A stretch of DNA of 64,000 nucleotides, taken from the NCBI RefSeq assembly GCF_000812465.1, contig NZ_JWMA01000114.1, forward strand, positions 1-64,000, written 5' to 3'. The number at the start of each line of letters is the position of its first letter. Positions within the stretch are counted from its first letter, which is position 1. Of this stretch, positions 26,954 through 35,692 are shown piece by piece. The position numbers and the translations under genes were made by a program. This stretch comes from Cupriavidus sp. IDO (GTDB lineage Bacteria > Pseudomonadota > Gammaproteobacteria > Burkholderiales > Burkholderiaceae). The notes under the pieces were generated by a model that searched no databases, was not told where the DNA came from, and saw only the letters and a program-made list of their open reading frames with translations.

Positions 26954-27262
26954 GTGGAGGGAATCCGAATGTGTGGGATGTGTGGGGTATATCAGGGCGG
27001 CGCACACTGGGCGAGCATGTCAATGCCAGAAACGGGGCATGGCTTGCAGAGACAGCGCTATATCCTCGTAGACATGGCGAATGCCGTGCTGGCGCCGTTT
27101 CATCTGTCGGTGAGCGATTTTCAGGGACAGTCGTTCGTGCTGTCGTCACCGACGGGTACCATGGAACTGGTCGATAACATCACGGGCCTGTGGAGTGCCG
27201 TCGAGCGACTGCTTGGCTATCCCCTGGATCCCCTCGCCATGTTCAGCGAGGGACGTCAATGA
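26954..27262 (+). CDS. Small conserved-looking protein with CGMCG motif, coupled to CobW GTPase
   Basis: This 102-residue protein has no family I can name. It opens with MCGMCGVYQGGAHW, a CxxC pair that could bind zinc or another metal, followed by a mixed region with several hydrophobic strands. A Met at 26969 immediately before the CGMCG motif is an alternative start. Its stop overlaps the ATG of the CobW GTPase (ATGA, 27259-27262), so the two are translationally coupled and a metal-handling partnership is likely. It may be a metallochaperone client or accessory protein. The assignment of function is open. Confidence 0.7.
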   Translation: MEGIRMCGMCGVYQGGAHWASMSMPETGHGLQRQRYILVDMANAVLAPFHLSVSDFQGQSFVLSSPTGTMELVDNITGLWSAVERLLGYPLDPLAMFSEGRQ

Positions 27263-28335
27263 CCTCCGCCCGCGACGTGCTGCCGGTCACCATCGTTACC
27301 GGCTTCCTTGGCAGCGGCAAGTCGACGATCCTCAACCAGGTCCTGCATGGCGAAATCGGACGTGACACGGCGGTGCTTGTGAACGAGTTCGGCGAGGTCG
27401 GCCTCGACCATCTGCTCATCGAAGCTGTCGAGACCAACGCCGTGCTCCTCGACAATGGCTGTGTCTGCTGCTCCATCCGTGGAGAATTGCGCGAGGCGCT
27501 AGTCGATCTTCTTGCGCGGCGCGCCAATGGAGATATCCCTCCGTTTTCCCGCGTCGTGCTGGAGACAACGGGCCTCGCCATGCCGGCACCCATCATCGCG
27601 ACCATCCTGACGGACCCTGCATTGCGCAGTCACTACGCGCTCCGCAACGTCGTCACGGTCGTCGATTCGGCTCAGGCGCGGAGGCATGGCGTCGAACATG
27701 CGGAATGGCGGGCGCAGATCGCAGTTGCCGACCGCCTCGTCGTCACGAAGTCAGATCTCGTCGATGGGGCTACCTTGGCGAAGGTACGCACGATGCTGGA
27801 GCGCGCCAACCCCACGGCGACCATCCACATGCGCGGTATCTCCGACAGCGCTTCCGCGCTGGCTGAAGTCCTGTTTGGCGAAGGACATGCCAGCGATATG
27901 CTTCACATGGCCCTGCTTCAGAGACTGGGTCGCCTGCAGCCTGTTCTTGGCCTGTCAGAAATCGGGGAATCGGGAGGTCGGCTGGCGCATCGTGGCCCGT
28001 CCGCACCGGGCGAAGCCCCTGGGGTGGAAGCGTTCTGCATGACGATCGACGAGCCAATCGAATGGGAAGTCTTCACGCTCTGGTTCACGATGCTGCTGCA
28101 CCGCCATGGCGATGCACTCCTGCGGTTCAAGGGCATCCTCAATATCATGGGTTCCGCGCGGCCAGCGGTGGTTCACGCAGTCCAGAACCTGGTGCATCCG
28201 GTATCGCATCTCGACAGGGCGATTTCGCCGGGTACGCCGTCCCAGCTCGTTTTCATCGGCATCGGCCTGGAGAGCGATGCGATTGAAGCGTCGTATCATC
28301 GCTTTTGCTCACGGCTCCAACCTGCGGGCGCCTGA
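27259..28335 (+). CDS. CobW/COG0523 family metallochaperone GTPase
   Basis: This 358-residue P-loop GTPase of the COG0523 family has Walker A GFLGSGKST (residues 16-23), the metal-binding CxCC motif CVCC at 68-71, and the G-domain element VTKSDLVD. A C-terminal CobW_C domain includes HRHGDALLRFKGILNIMG. COG0523 proteins deliver zinc, cobalt or iron to client enzymes. The likely client is a nearby metalloenzyme such as the NodB-fold hydrolase, or the small CGMCG protein whose gene overlaps it. LysR follows 93 bases downstream on the same strand. Confidence 0.92.
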   Translation: MTSARDVLPVTIVTGFLGSGKSTILNQVLHGEIGRDTAVLVNEFGEVGLDHLLIEAVETNAVLLDNGCVCCSIRGELREALVDLLARRANGDIPPFSRVVLETTGLAMPAPIIATILTDPALRSHYALRNVVTVVDSAQARRHGVEHAEWRAQIAVADRLVVTKSDLVDGATLAKVRTMLERANPTATIHMRGISDSASALAEVLFGEGHASDMLHMALLQRLGRLQPVLGLSEIGESGGRLAHRGPSAPGEAPGVEAFCMTIDEPIEWEVFTLWFTMLLHRHGDALLRFKGILNIMGSARPAVVHAVQNLVHPVSHLDRAISPGTPSQLVFIGIGLESDAIEASYHRFCSRLQPAGA

Positions 28336-28428
28336 GCACATGGAGAATAACTGGGTGGCATGGTCCATGCTCTGCAAGCGGGCATTCCATTCCACACAAG
28401 TTGCGTCATCGTTCCCTGTCTCGCACTC

Positions 28429-29397
28429 ATGAAACGCAGACTTCCTCCCTTGCTCGCGTTGCGCGCGTTTGAATCCGCCGGTCGGCATATGAGCTTTTCC
28501 AAGGCTGCGGAAGAACTCAATGTCACGCAAGGCGCGATAAGCCGGCAAATCAAATTGCTTGAAGATTTCCTTCATGCGCCACTATTCCGCCGGCTGACCA
28601 GGCGGGTGGAACTCACGCCATTCGGGCAGAGCTACCTTGCTGCCGCCACGGCAGCGCTCGACGGCATCGAGCGGGCCACCCTGCAGAGCCTACAGGAGGC
28701 GCGGGCACTTTCGGTCAGCCTCCTGCCAACGCTTGGCGTGCTATGGCTCATGCAACGGCTCGGTTCGTTCATGACCGAGTATCCGTCCATCCGATTGCAG
28801 GTGTCGTCGTCGCTTGAGCCTGTCGACTTCAAGCATGAGGGCGTCGACGTGGCGCTGCGCGTCGGGCAGGTACCCGGGGCCGTCTATCCCGAGAACGGCT
28901 CGCAGATCACGTTCAGGATGACCGAGTCTTGGGCCGACGTGACCGCGATGCATCTCTGGGATGACTTCATTACGCCAGTTTGTAGTCGCCGCTTTCTTGA
29001 GGAACACGGGCCGGTCTCGACGGCGTCAGATCTCACACGGCTCCCATTGATCCACAATCTTCGGCGCCCGGATTGCTGGGACGCCTGGTTCCGCGCGAAT
29101 GGGATAGAAGAATGCAGCGGTGCCGGGCGCGTTGACGTCGGACACTCGTTCATGGCGATCATCGCCGCGCGCGAGAGCCGCGGAGTGGCATGCGTGCCGA
29201 CAATTGAGATCGACAATCTCGATTGGCGCGACGAGATGGTGCAGCCGTTCGATTTGAAGTTGCGTAGTGCCGGTGCTTACTATCTGCTATGCCCGCGCGA
29301 CAAGGCACTCTCAACCGAGGTCAAGCTGTTCTCTAACTGGCTGGCTGCACAATATCAGCCAGCCCAAGTCGACGCTGACATTGAAACGAGCGAGTAG
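28429..29397 (+). CDS. LysR family transcriptional regulator (GcvA-like)
   Basis: This 322-residue LysR regulator has an N-terminal winged helix (RAFESAGRHMSFSKAAEELN, VTQGAISRQIKLLEDFL) and a C-terminal two-lobed effector domain. The subgroup resembles GcvA/AmpR. Starting at MKRRLPPLLAL, at 28429, gives the standard N terminus; upstream codons are open but lack family similarity. It lies after the CobW gene and could control the amidase/Liv promoters, whose shared upstream block is a possible LysR site, but this is inference. Confidence 0.9.
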   Translation: MKRRLPPLLALRAFESAGRHMSFSKAAEELNVTQGAISRQIKLLEDFLHAPLFRRLTRRVELTPFGQSYLAAATAALDGIERATLQSLQEARALSVSLLPTLGVLWLMQRLGSFMTEYPSIRLQVSSSLEPVDFKHEGVDVALRVGQVPGAVYPENGSQITFRMTESWADVTAMHLWDDFITPVCSRRFLEEHGPVSTASDLTRLPLIHNLRRPDCWDAWFRANGIEECSGAGRVDVGHSFMAIIAARESRGVACVPTIEIDNLDWRDEMVQPFDLKLRSAGAYYLLCPRDKALSTEVKLFSNWLAAQYQPAQVDADIETSE

Positions 29398-29597
29398 CTG
29401 AGCGGAGGCGAGCCTCCAGCACCATCATTACCGACGACGTACTTCAGCGCCTGGTTTCTTTCCCGAACGGGGTCGGTCAGAGACGGCCGCAGCCTCGCGG
29501 CGAGCGCGACCGGATTGCCCCATACTTCGAACAATGATGGAGTCCACGTTCACAGTGGGGGTGGGGAATTTCTGACCGATCAGAGGCAGGCAGTCTT

Positions 29598-30260
29598 CTA
29601 GCCATCCGTTAGGACTTTGAGTGCGAGGGGATTTGTCGCCGCAGTCCGGGTTGATCCAATCGCGACCACGCTGTAGTTGAACGCGGCATTGGCGGTCAAT
29701 GTCGTCTGGATCACTGTCGTCGGCGTCCCCGCAACATTGACCTTGACGTCGTACGTACCGGCCGCCAGGTTCAGATAGCCACTATTCGCCCCGAACAGCA
29801 TGTTGGCGAACACCACCTGGCCGTTGACCAGCACATCGACGGGCCCGGCGTCAGGCGCCGCATGGATCACACGTACGGCCGCCTGTCCTGCCGGTGGCGC
29901 CAGGGTCTGGTCCGTGACAGTTAGTCCCTGGATACTGGCCGCGAAATTCGCTGCGATGATTGTATAAGCCGCCGCGTTCGCCAGATTCTGCGATACATCG
30001 ATTAGCGTCGTCGCCGTACCGGCCACGTTGAATGCGATCCGGTGCGTACCCGTGGGGAAGATCAGGTAAGCGGAAGCAGCCGAATAAGGCACGTTCGAGA
30101 GTACTCGCGCGCCGTCGAAGAGAACATCGAGGTTCGGTGCATCTGGAGAAACATGAAGCACACGAACGCGCGCCGTGCTGTCGTCGCGCTCGTCGGTAAC
30201 GCAACTGCCGAGCTGCGCAACAAGCAAGACGGATAACAGAAGACCGATAAGGCGCCGCAT
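29598..30260 (-). CDS. DUF4397 domain lipoprotein
   Basis: This 220-residue protein has a signal peptide with a lipobox-like LGSC cleavage site (residues 17-20), so it is probably a membrane-anchored periplasmic or outer-membrane lipoprotein. Two tandem DUF4397 beta-repeats follow, each beginning VRVLHVSPDAPNLDVLFDG or VRVIHAAPDAGPVDVLVNG. DUF4397 proteins are of unknown function and often surface-associated. It stands alone between the LysR and IclR genes. Confidence 0.86.
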   Translation of the reverse strand: MRRLIGLLLSVLLVAQLGSCVTDERDDSTARVRVLHVSPDAPNLDVLFDGARVLSNVPYSAASAYLIFPTGTHRIAFNVAGTATTLIDVSQNLANAAAYTIIAANFAASIQGLTVTDQTLAPPAGQAAVRVIHAAPDAGPVDVLVNGQVVFANMLFGANSGYLNLAAGTYDVKVNVAGTPTTVIQTTLTANAAFNYSVVAIGSTRTAATNPLALKVLTDG

Positions 30261-30701
30261 CCTTGCCTCCTCGCAGGGTCGCCAGTCTTCAAGATAGTGC
30301 GACGATCACCCTATCGTCATTGAAAGTTGCCGAGCTGGCTTGTCATGGTTGGCGGCCCGGGCGAGAAGCGCTCAGGGCGATCGGCCAAGAGGCAAGGCCA
30401 AAGTTGCGCGGCTGGTTCTGCTCGGCTCCCAAGATACAACTGGCCGGCCGTCCACGTCCGGCCATCTTCAGCCGTGCGCCTTCGCGCTCAGACAGCCATT
30501 CAAGCGGCCGCTCCGCTCAAACAACGGACGTCCGTACTGGGTGTCGGACGGTCATCGGCCGTTTCTGCCGCTCGTCCAATCCCACGTGCAAGCGCCCGCA
30601 TCGCACAAGCCTTAGGATAGATGGACCGTCGTCGAACAAGAAATGGCCGCTCATGGAAACGACCATTTCAGCCCCCTGAAGCTAGACGCCTGTAAGCACT
30701 T
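30261..30701. other. Intergenic region with a dispersed repeat
   Basis: No gene is supported. The stretch holds copy 2 of the repeat found at 2941-3031, and further GGCCGGCCGT-rich sequence with partial symmetry. Confidence 0.5.
30481..30561. repeat. Dispersed intergenic repeat, copy 2
   Basis: Shares CCATTCAAGCGGCCGCT, AACGGAC and GTCGGACGG in the same order as 2941-3031, with substitutions. Confidence 0.6.
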
Positions 30702-31499
30702 CTACGAGCCCCTGTAGCCGAGGCGCTTCGAAACCGCCTGCGCACAAGCATCCAATGCTTTGGCCACCGGCCCCTCCCAATCGGTATCAACAGTGCCGGT
30801 CGGTCCCATGATGGTGATCGTCAGCGCAATGTTTCCCGAATAATCGAACACCGGCGCAGAAAAGGCGACGATCCCTGGTGTGGGATGGTTGATGCTGCGG
30901 GACATGTGGCGCGCCCGCGCTTCCTTGATCATTTCCTCGACCACGGCGGCGTCTAGCGGATGCGCAATATCGGGGCCGAGCCGTATGCGATCGTCCAGCA
31001 ACAGCTTTTCGGTGAACTGTCGTGGCAGGAATGCCGAGAAAACCCTGCCGGTCGCCGTATTGGCGAGCGACATGACCGTGCCGGTGCGGATGTTCGTGTG
31101 GATGGGATAGGACGCATCGATCAGCCGCACGATGACCGGCCCAAGGTTTCCCCAAACAGCGAGCGCAACCGCGTGCGACGTTTCTTCCGAAAGCGCTTCG
31201 GCGAACGGCGTGGCCTCGCGGATCGGGTTCAGCGTCTGCAGGCTGGTCAGCCCGAGCTGGATGGCCATCGGGCCGAGCAGGTAGTGACCCGTGACCGGGT
31301 CCTGGGCGACGAGCCCGATCTTGCCAAAGCTCACCAGATACGGATGGATCTTGCCGGACGGCATGTTCGCCGCCTTCACGAGATCGCGGAGTGCCATCGG
31401 CCTGGCCTCGGAGGCCAGCACCTTCAGGATTTCTCCTCCCACTTCAATCGACTGGATGCCGCGGCGCTCTCGCTCGGGTGCCTGGTCGGTCTGGTCCAC
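30702..31499 (-). CDS. IclR family transcriptional regulator
   Basis: This protein (265 residues from a GTG at 31499) has an IclR winged helix (IQSIEVGGEILKVLASEARP, SGKIHPYLVSFGKIGLV) and the IclR effector domain (about 100-255). A longer frame reaches an ATG at 31550, but a near-consensus TATACT (minus strand, 31534-31539) would start the transcript inside that extension, so the GTG, preceded by AGGGA, is preferred. It is divergent from the FAD dehydrogenase cluster and is its probable regulator. Confidence 0.85.
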   Translation of the reverse strand: MDQTDQAPERERRGIQSIEVGGEILKVLASEARPMALRDLVKAANMPSGKIHPYLVSFGKIGLVAQDPVTGHYLLGPMAIQLGLTSLQTLNPIREATPFAEALSEETSHAVALAVWGNLGPVIVRLIDASYPIHTNIRTGTVMSLANTATGRVFSAFLPRQFTEKLLLDDRIRLGPDIAHPLDAAVVEEMIKEARARHMSRSINHPTPGIVAFSAPVFDYSGNIALTITIMGPTGTVDTDWEGPVAKALDACAQAVSKRLGYRGS

Positions 31500-31564
31500 G
31501 ATATGTCCCTGCCATGAGATGGATAGTGCGCGCAGTATAGCACTAGACATTATCTAATGAACAA

Positions 31565-31618
31565 GCGTAGGGTTAACATGTAGATTATTTCAAGCGCGCT
31601 AGTACTAATCTAGCAAAC
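31565..31618. promoter_or_regulatory. TAGATTA/TAATCTA repeats between iclR-type gene and FAD cluster
   Basis: TAGATTA and its reverse complement TAATCTA flank a GC-rich centre, and GCTAG-N7-CTAGC overlaps the right half. A related TAGACATTATCTA lies just to the left (31544-31556). This AT-rich symmetric region in the divergent promoter gap is the probable IclR operator. Confidence 0.5.
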
Positions 31619-31671
31619 ATGGTGACGCCGCTCTTCGCGGCCGTACCGCCCGCACTTGAATGGAGAAGTCG

Positions 31672-33429
31672 ATGTCTACACTGCAACAGGAAAAATGTGA
31701 TGTTCTGATCATCGGATCAGGCGTCGCCGGTATGTCCGCGGCCATTACCGCCGCCAGCCGGGGGCTGAAGGTCATCGTGGCGGAGAAGGCGAGCTACTAC
31801 GGCGGCACGACGGCCCGCTCTGGCGGCTGGCTCTGGGTGCCGAACACCCATCTGGGCAAGGCATATGGCCATCACGAACTACCGGACCAGGCGCTGACCT
31901 ATATCCGGAATCAGGCCGGCGCCGGCTTCGATGAGGCGCGTGTACGCGCCTTTCTGGCGAACGGCCCGAAAGCGATCGAGTTCTTCATGACGAAGACCGC
32001 CGTCCAGTTCGACATGCCGCTCACGTTCCCGGACTACCACGCCGAGGCGCCCGGCGCCGCACAGGGTGGCCGCTCGATGGTGACGCGCCCATACGACGCG
32101 CGCGAGCTCGGCCCGCTGCTCAAAACCCTCGGCCCCGTGCTGCCCGAACTGACGGTCTTCGGCGTAACGATCGGCTCCGGCAAGGAGATCGTTCACTTCA
32201 TGCGGGTGACACGATCGCTGCAGTCCGCTTGGTATGTCACCAAACGTCTGACCAAACATTTCCTGGAGGTGATGAAGTACGGGCGGGGCATGACGCTGAC
32301 CAACGGCAACGCGCTGGCCGCGCGGCTCGCGAAGTCGGCAGCCGACCTGTCGATCCCGGTATGGCTGTCGTCGCCTGCCGTGCAATTGTTGCAGGAGGGG
32401 GGGCGCGTCACCGGAGCGGTACTTGAGCGCGACGGCCAGCGGGTCAGCGTGAAGGCGCGTCACGGTGTGGTGCTGGCCAGCGGCGGATTCCCGCACAACC
32501 TCGAGCGGCGCAGGGAGACTTACCCGCACGTGAAGGCCGGGCACGGCCACTTCTCGCCAACGCCGCAGACCAATGTGGGCGACGGCTTGCGCATGGCCGA
32601 AGAGATGGGCGGTGTGTTCGACAAGACCCTGTCGAATGCCGCCGCGTGGACGCCCATGTCACTCGTGCCGCGCAATGACGGCACGACCGGCATCATGCCC
32701 CACTTCATCGACCGGGCGAAGCCAGGCGTGATTGCCGTCAGCCTGGATGGCAAGCGCTTCGCCAACGAGGCGAACTCGTACCACGATCTCGTGCAGGCAA
32801 TGATCGCCGCCTCGAAGGGCAAACCGGAGACGGCGTGCTGGCTGATCGCCGACCATGCGGCGATCCGGCACTACGGTCTCGGCTTCGTGAAGCCGTTCCC
32901 GATGCCGCTCGGGCCGCATCTGCGCAACGGCTACCTCAAGCGCGGCAAGACGATCGAGGACCTTGCGAAGCAGATCGGTGTCGATCCGGCGACACTCGCC
33001 GCCACCGTTCGCCAGTACAACGAAACGGCGCAGTACGGCCGTGATCCCGAGTTTGGGCGCGGCAGCAAAGCCTACAACCGCTACCAGGGCGACGCGCTGC
33101 ACACGCCCAATCCCTGCGTCGCGCCGCTGGCCAGCGGTCCGTTCTATGCGCTCAAGCTCGTACCGGGCGACCTTGGCTCATTCATGGGCATCCGTACGAA
33201 CGAGCATGCCCAAGTCGTCTCCCGGGACGCCGATCCGATCCCCGGCCTCTATGCAGCGGGCAACGATGCGGCAAGCATCATGGGCGGCGAGTACAACGGT
33301 GCGGGCATCACGCTCGGCCCGGGTCTGACCTTTGGCTATGTCGCGGGCAACCACATCGCCGATCACGTTCAGGCCACGCTCCCGAAAGCGAGCGCGGCCG
33401 CCGCGCGCGAGCCTCTGGCCATGCACTGA
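31672..33429 (+). CDS. FAD-dependent oxidoreductase (KstD/fumarate-reductase flavoprotein type)
   Basis: This 585-residue flavoprotein has the Rossmann FAD motif LIIGSGVAGMSAAITAASRG near residue 14-33, the GGTTARSGGWLWVPN segment, and a C-terminal YNGAGITLGPGLTFGYVAGN block. These mark the 3-ketosteroid-dehydrogenase/fumarate-reductase flavoprotein family. It would introduce or reduce a C=C bond next to a carbonyl. No signal peptide is visible. The ATG at 31672 has GGAGA upstream. It opens a five-gene cluster with SDR, two MFS carriers and a porin. Confidence 0.9.
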   Translation: MSTLQQEKCDVLIIGSGVAGMSAAITAASRGLKVIVAEKASYYGGTTARSGGWLWVPNTHLGKAYGHHELPDQALTYIRNQAGAGFDEARVRAFLANGPKAIEFFMTKTAVQFDMPLTFPDYHAEAPGAAQGGRSMVTRPYDARELGPLLKTLGPVLPELTVFGVTIGSGKEIVHFMRVTRSLQSAWYVTKRLTKHFLEVMKYGRGMTLTNGNALAARLAKSAADLSIPVWLSSPAVQLLQEGGRVTGAVLERDGQRVSVKARHGVVLASGGFPHNLERRRETYPHVKAGHGHFSPTPQTNVGDGLRMAEEMGGVFDKTLSNAAAWTPMSLVPRNDGTTGIMPHFIDRAKPGVIAVSLDGKRFANEANSYHDLVQAMIAASKGKPETACWLIADHAAIRHYGLGFVKPFPMPLGPHLRNGYLKRGKTIEDLAKQIGVDPATLAATVRQYNETAQYGRDPEFGRGSKAYNRYQGDALHTPNPCVAPLASGPFYALKLVPGDLGSFMGIRTNEHAQVVSRDADPIPGLYAAGNDAASIMGGEYNGAGITLGPGLTFGYVAGNHIADHVQATLPKASAAAAREPLAMH

Positions 33430-33452
33430 ATTCCCTACCCGATTTTTGTCAC

Positions 33453-33482
33453 CCACGCGGCCGCATTGCGGCGGCCGCGTGG
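33453..33482. repeat. 12-bp GC-rich hairpin between FAD gene and SDR gene
   Basis: CCACGCGGCCGC and its exact complement are separated by ATTGCG. It lies inside the operon with no T-run downstream, so it could stabilise the upstream message or set the ratio of the two genes rather than end transcription. Confidence 0.65.
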
Positions 33483-33516
33483 CGGCGTTCACCCTGAATT
33501 TCCCTCGATTGCAATC

Positions 33517-34278
33517 ATGATGATTCCTCAACTCCTGACCGGGAAGGTCGCTTTCATAACCGGCGCGGGCCAGGGCAACGGCCGGGCCATCGCCATCGGC
33601 CTCGCAGAAGCCGGCGCGACGGTCGTCGTGACCGACATGAACGAAGCCAATGCCGACGAGACGGCGGCGATGATCGATGCCCGTGGACATGCGGCACGCG
33701 CCTGCGCGCTGGACGTGACCGATGCCGCGCAATGCCGCGCCGTCGCCGAAGAGATCACCGCCTGCGTCGGCCCCGTCGACGTGCTGGTGAACAACGCCGG
33801 CATCCTCATTCGCGAGGGCATCGACAGCGAAAAGGCGCTGGCCAACCTGCAGCGGGTGATGAAGGTCAACCACGAAGGGACGTTCAACGTCTGCCACGCG
33901 TGGCTGCCGGCCCTGCGGCAGACCCGTGGCGCCATTGTCAACGTCGCGTCCATCGCGTCGCTTTCGGGCCAGCCGAACACGCTCGGCTACTCGCCCTCGA
34001 AGGGCGCGGTGAAGATGCTCACCCAGTCGCTGGCAGCGGACCTCGCGCGCGACGGTGTGCGCGTCAATGCCATTGCACCGGGCGTCATCGAAACGCCCAT
34101 GACCGTTTCCACGCGCACGGACCCGGCGAAGCTCGAACGCTTCATGTCCCGCATCCCGATGAACCGGGTTGGGCAACCCGAAGAACTGGTGGGCGCGGTG
34201 CTCTTTCTCGCCTCCTCGATGTCCACCTATGTGACCGGCGTGACCCTGCCCGTGGACGGCGGGTACCTCGCCGCCTGA
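33517..34278 (+). CDS. SDR family NAD(P)-dependent oxidoreductase
   Basis: This 253-residue short-chain dehydrogenase has the cofactor motif TGAGQGNGRAIAIG, the NNAG motif, the catalytic serine region (VNVASIASL) and YSPSK catalytic Tyr-Lys. It oxidises or reduces a hydroxyl or carbonyl group. The ATG at 33517 gives a family-length protein. Being directly after the FAD dehydrogenase, it probably acts in the same pathway, for example on a hydroxy or keto intermediate. The substrate is not evident. Confidence 0.9.
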   Translation: MMIPQLLTGKVAFITGAGQGNGRAIAIGLAEAGATVVVTDMNEANADETAAMIDARGHAARACALDVTDAAQCRAVAEEITACVGPVDVLVNNAGILIREGIDSEKALANLQRVMKVNHEGTFNVCHAWLPALRQTRGAIVNVASIASLSGQPNTLGYSPSKGAVKMLTQSLAADLARDGVRVNAIAPGVIETPMTVSTRTDPAKLERFMSRIPMNRVGQPEELVGAVLFLASSMSTYVTGVTLPVDGGYLAA

Positions 34279-34336
34279 CCCTCACAAACGAGGCAAGCGC
34301 GCACAGAGCGCTTGCCCGCCCATCCAGGAGACAACG

Positions 34337-35692
34337 ATGAAACAGGCATCCCGCACGATCGACGTGCAGTCCTTCATCGACGCCGAACGCTTTTCCCCTT
34401 GCCAGTGGCTGGTCCTCGCCTTCTGCTTCCTGGTCGTGGCGGCCGACGGCTATGACACGGCGGCAATCGGTTTTATCGCACCGTCGCTGGCGCACGAGTG
34501 GGGCATCGGCCGCGGCGAACTCGGTGTCGTCATGAGCGCAGCACTGGCTGGCCTGAGCCTGGGCGCGATCTTCGCCGGACCCGTGGCGGATCGCATCGGC
34601 CGCAAGACGGTACTGGTGGCGGCTGTCACGTGTTTCGGAGGATGGACACTCGCTGCCGCCCATGCGCAGACCGTCGGCACATTGACCGTCCTGCGCTTCC
34701 TGACCGGACTCGGGCTCGGTGCGGCCATGCCGACGACCATCACGATGATGTCGGAATACGCGCCGTCGCGTCTGCGTTCCCTTGCGGTGAATGCCATGTA
34801 CTGCGGCTTCTCCGTTGGGCTGGTGGCGGGCGGCGCGGCATCGGCCTGGCTGATTCCTCATTTCGGCTGGCGAAGCGTGTTGACGGCTGGCGGCATCGCG
34901 CCGCTGATGCTCGCCGTGCTGCTCCTTGCGCTGCTCCCGGAGTCGGCCCAGTTCCTGGCGGTGCGCGCCGGAGCGCCCGAGCGGATTGCGCGCATCCTGA
35001 AGCGCATTGCACCTCGGCAATCGCTCGAACACTGCGTGTTCGTCGCGCCGATGGCTTCGGCAGGCAAGGCGGGAAAGGCTTCAGCTCTTGCACTCGTCCT
35101 GTCGGCCGGATACCGGCGGCGCACGTTCCTGCTCTGGCTGTCGTGCTTCATGGGTCTGGTGATCTATTACCTGATGACGAACTGGATGCCGACGCTGTTC
35201 CGTGAAGCCGGATTCAGCATGGAACGTGGCGCGTTGCTGGCCTCCCTGTTCCCCCTTGGCGGCTTGCTCGGCAACCTTGTTGCGGGCTGGCTCATGGACC
35301 GCTTCAATGCCAACCGTACCATCGTCGTAGCGTACCTGCTGGCCGCGGTGCTCGTCATCGTGGTGGGACGCGGTGTCGATCATCCGGAGTTCCTCGGCAT
35401 CTCGCTTTTCCTTTGTGGCACCCTGGTCACGAGCGCGGCAACTTCGATGTCCACCTATGCCGCAGGCCTCTATCCGACCGAGGCACGCACGACGGGCGTG
35501 GCGTGGATGCAGGGCATCGGGCGGATCGGTGGCATGGCCGGCGCCTTCATCGGCGCAGGCCTTCTCGGTCTTGGCTGGGGCTTCGGCGATGTATTCGGCC
35601 TGCTCGCCGTGCCGGCGCTGCTCGCGGCAGGGTCGGTCTTCATGATCGCAAAGCCCCGGCACGCCTATCCGATGGCAAGGGTGGCGGAGTGA
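34337..35692 (+). CDS. MFS transporter, aromatic acid:H+ symporter (AAHS) type
   Basis: This 451-residue, twelve-helix permease resembles the AAHS family (PcaK, BenK, MhpT). The first-helix motif DGYDTAAIGFIAPSLAHEWG and the loop motif GPVADRIGRKTVLVAA are characteristic, with a second cytosolic loop GWLMDRFNANRTIVV. Such carriers import aromatic acids with protons. The gene ends in an overlap with the next MFS gene (GTGA). CAGGAGACAACG precedes the ATG. Confidence 0.9.
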   Translation: MKQASRTIDVQSFIDAERFSPCQWLVLAFCFLVVAADGYDTAAIGFIAPSLAHEWGIGRGELGVVMSAALAGLSLGAIFAGPVADRIGRKTVLVAAVTCFGGWTLAAAHAQTVGTLTVLRFLTGLGLGAAMPTTITMMSEYAPSRLRSLAVNAMYCGFSVGLVAGGAASAWLIPHFGWRSVLTAGGIAPLMLAVLLLALLPESAQFLAVRAGAPERIARILKRIAPRQSLEHCVFVAPMASAGKAGKASALALVLSAGYRRRTFLLWLSCFMGLVIYYLMTNWMPTLFREAGFSMERGALLASLFPLGGLLGNLVAGWLMDRFNANRTIVVAYLLAAVLVIVVGRGVDHPEFLGISLFLCGTLVTSAATSMSTYAAGLYPTEARTTGVAWMQGIGRIGGMAGAFIGAGLLGLGWGFGDVFGLLAVPALLAAGSVFMIAKPRHAYPMARVAE

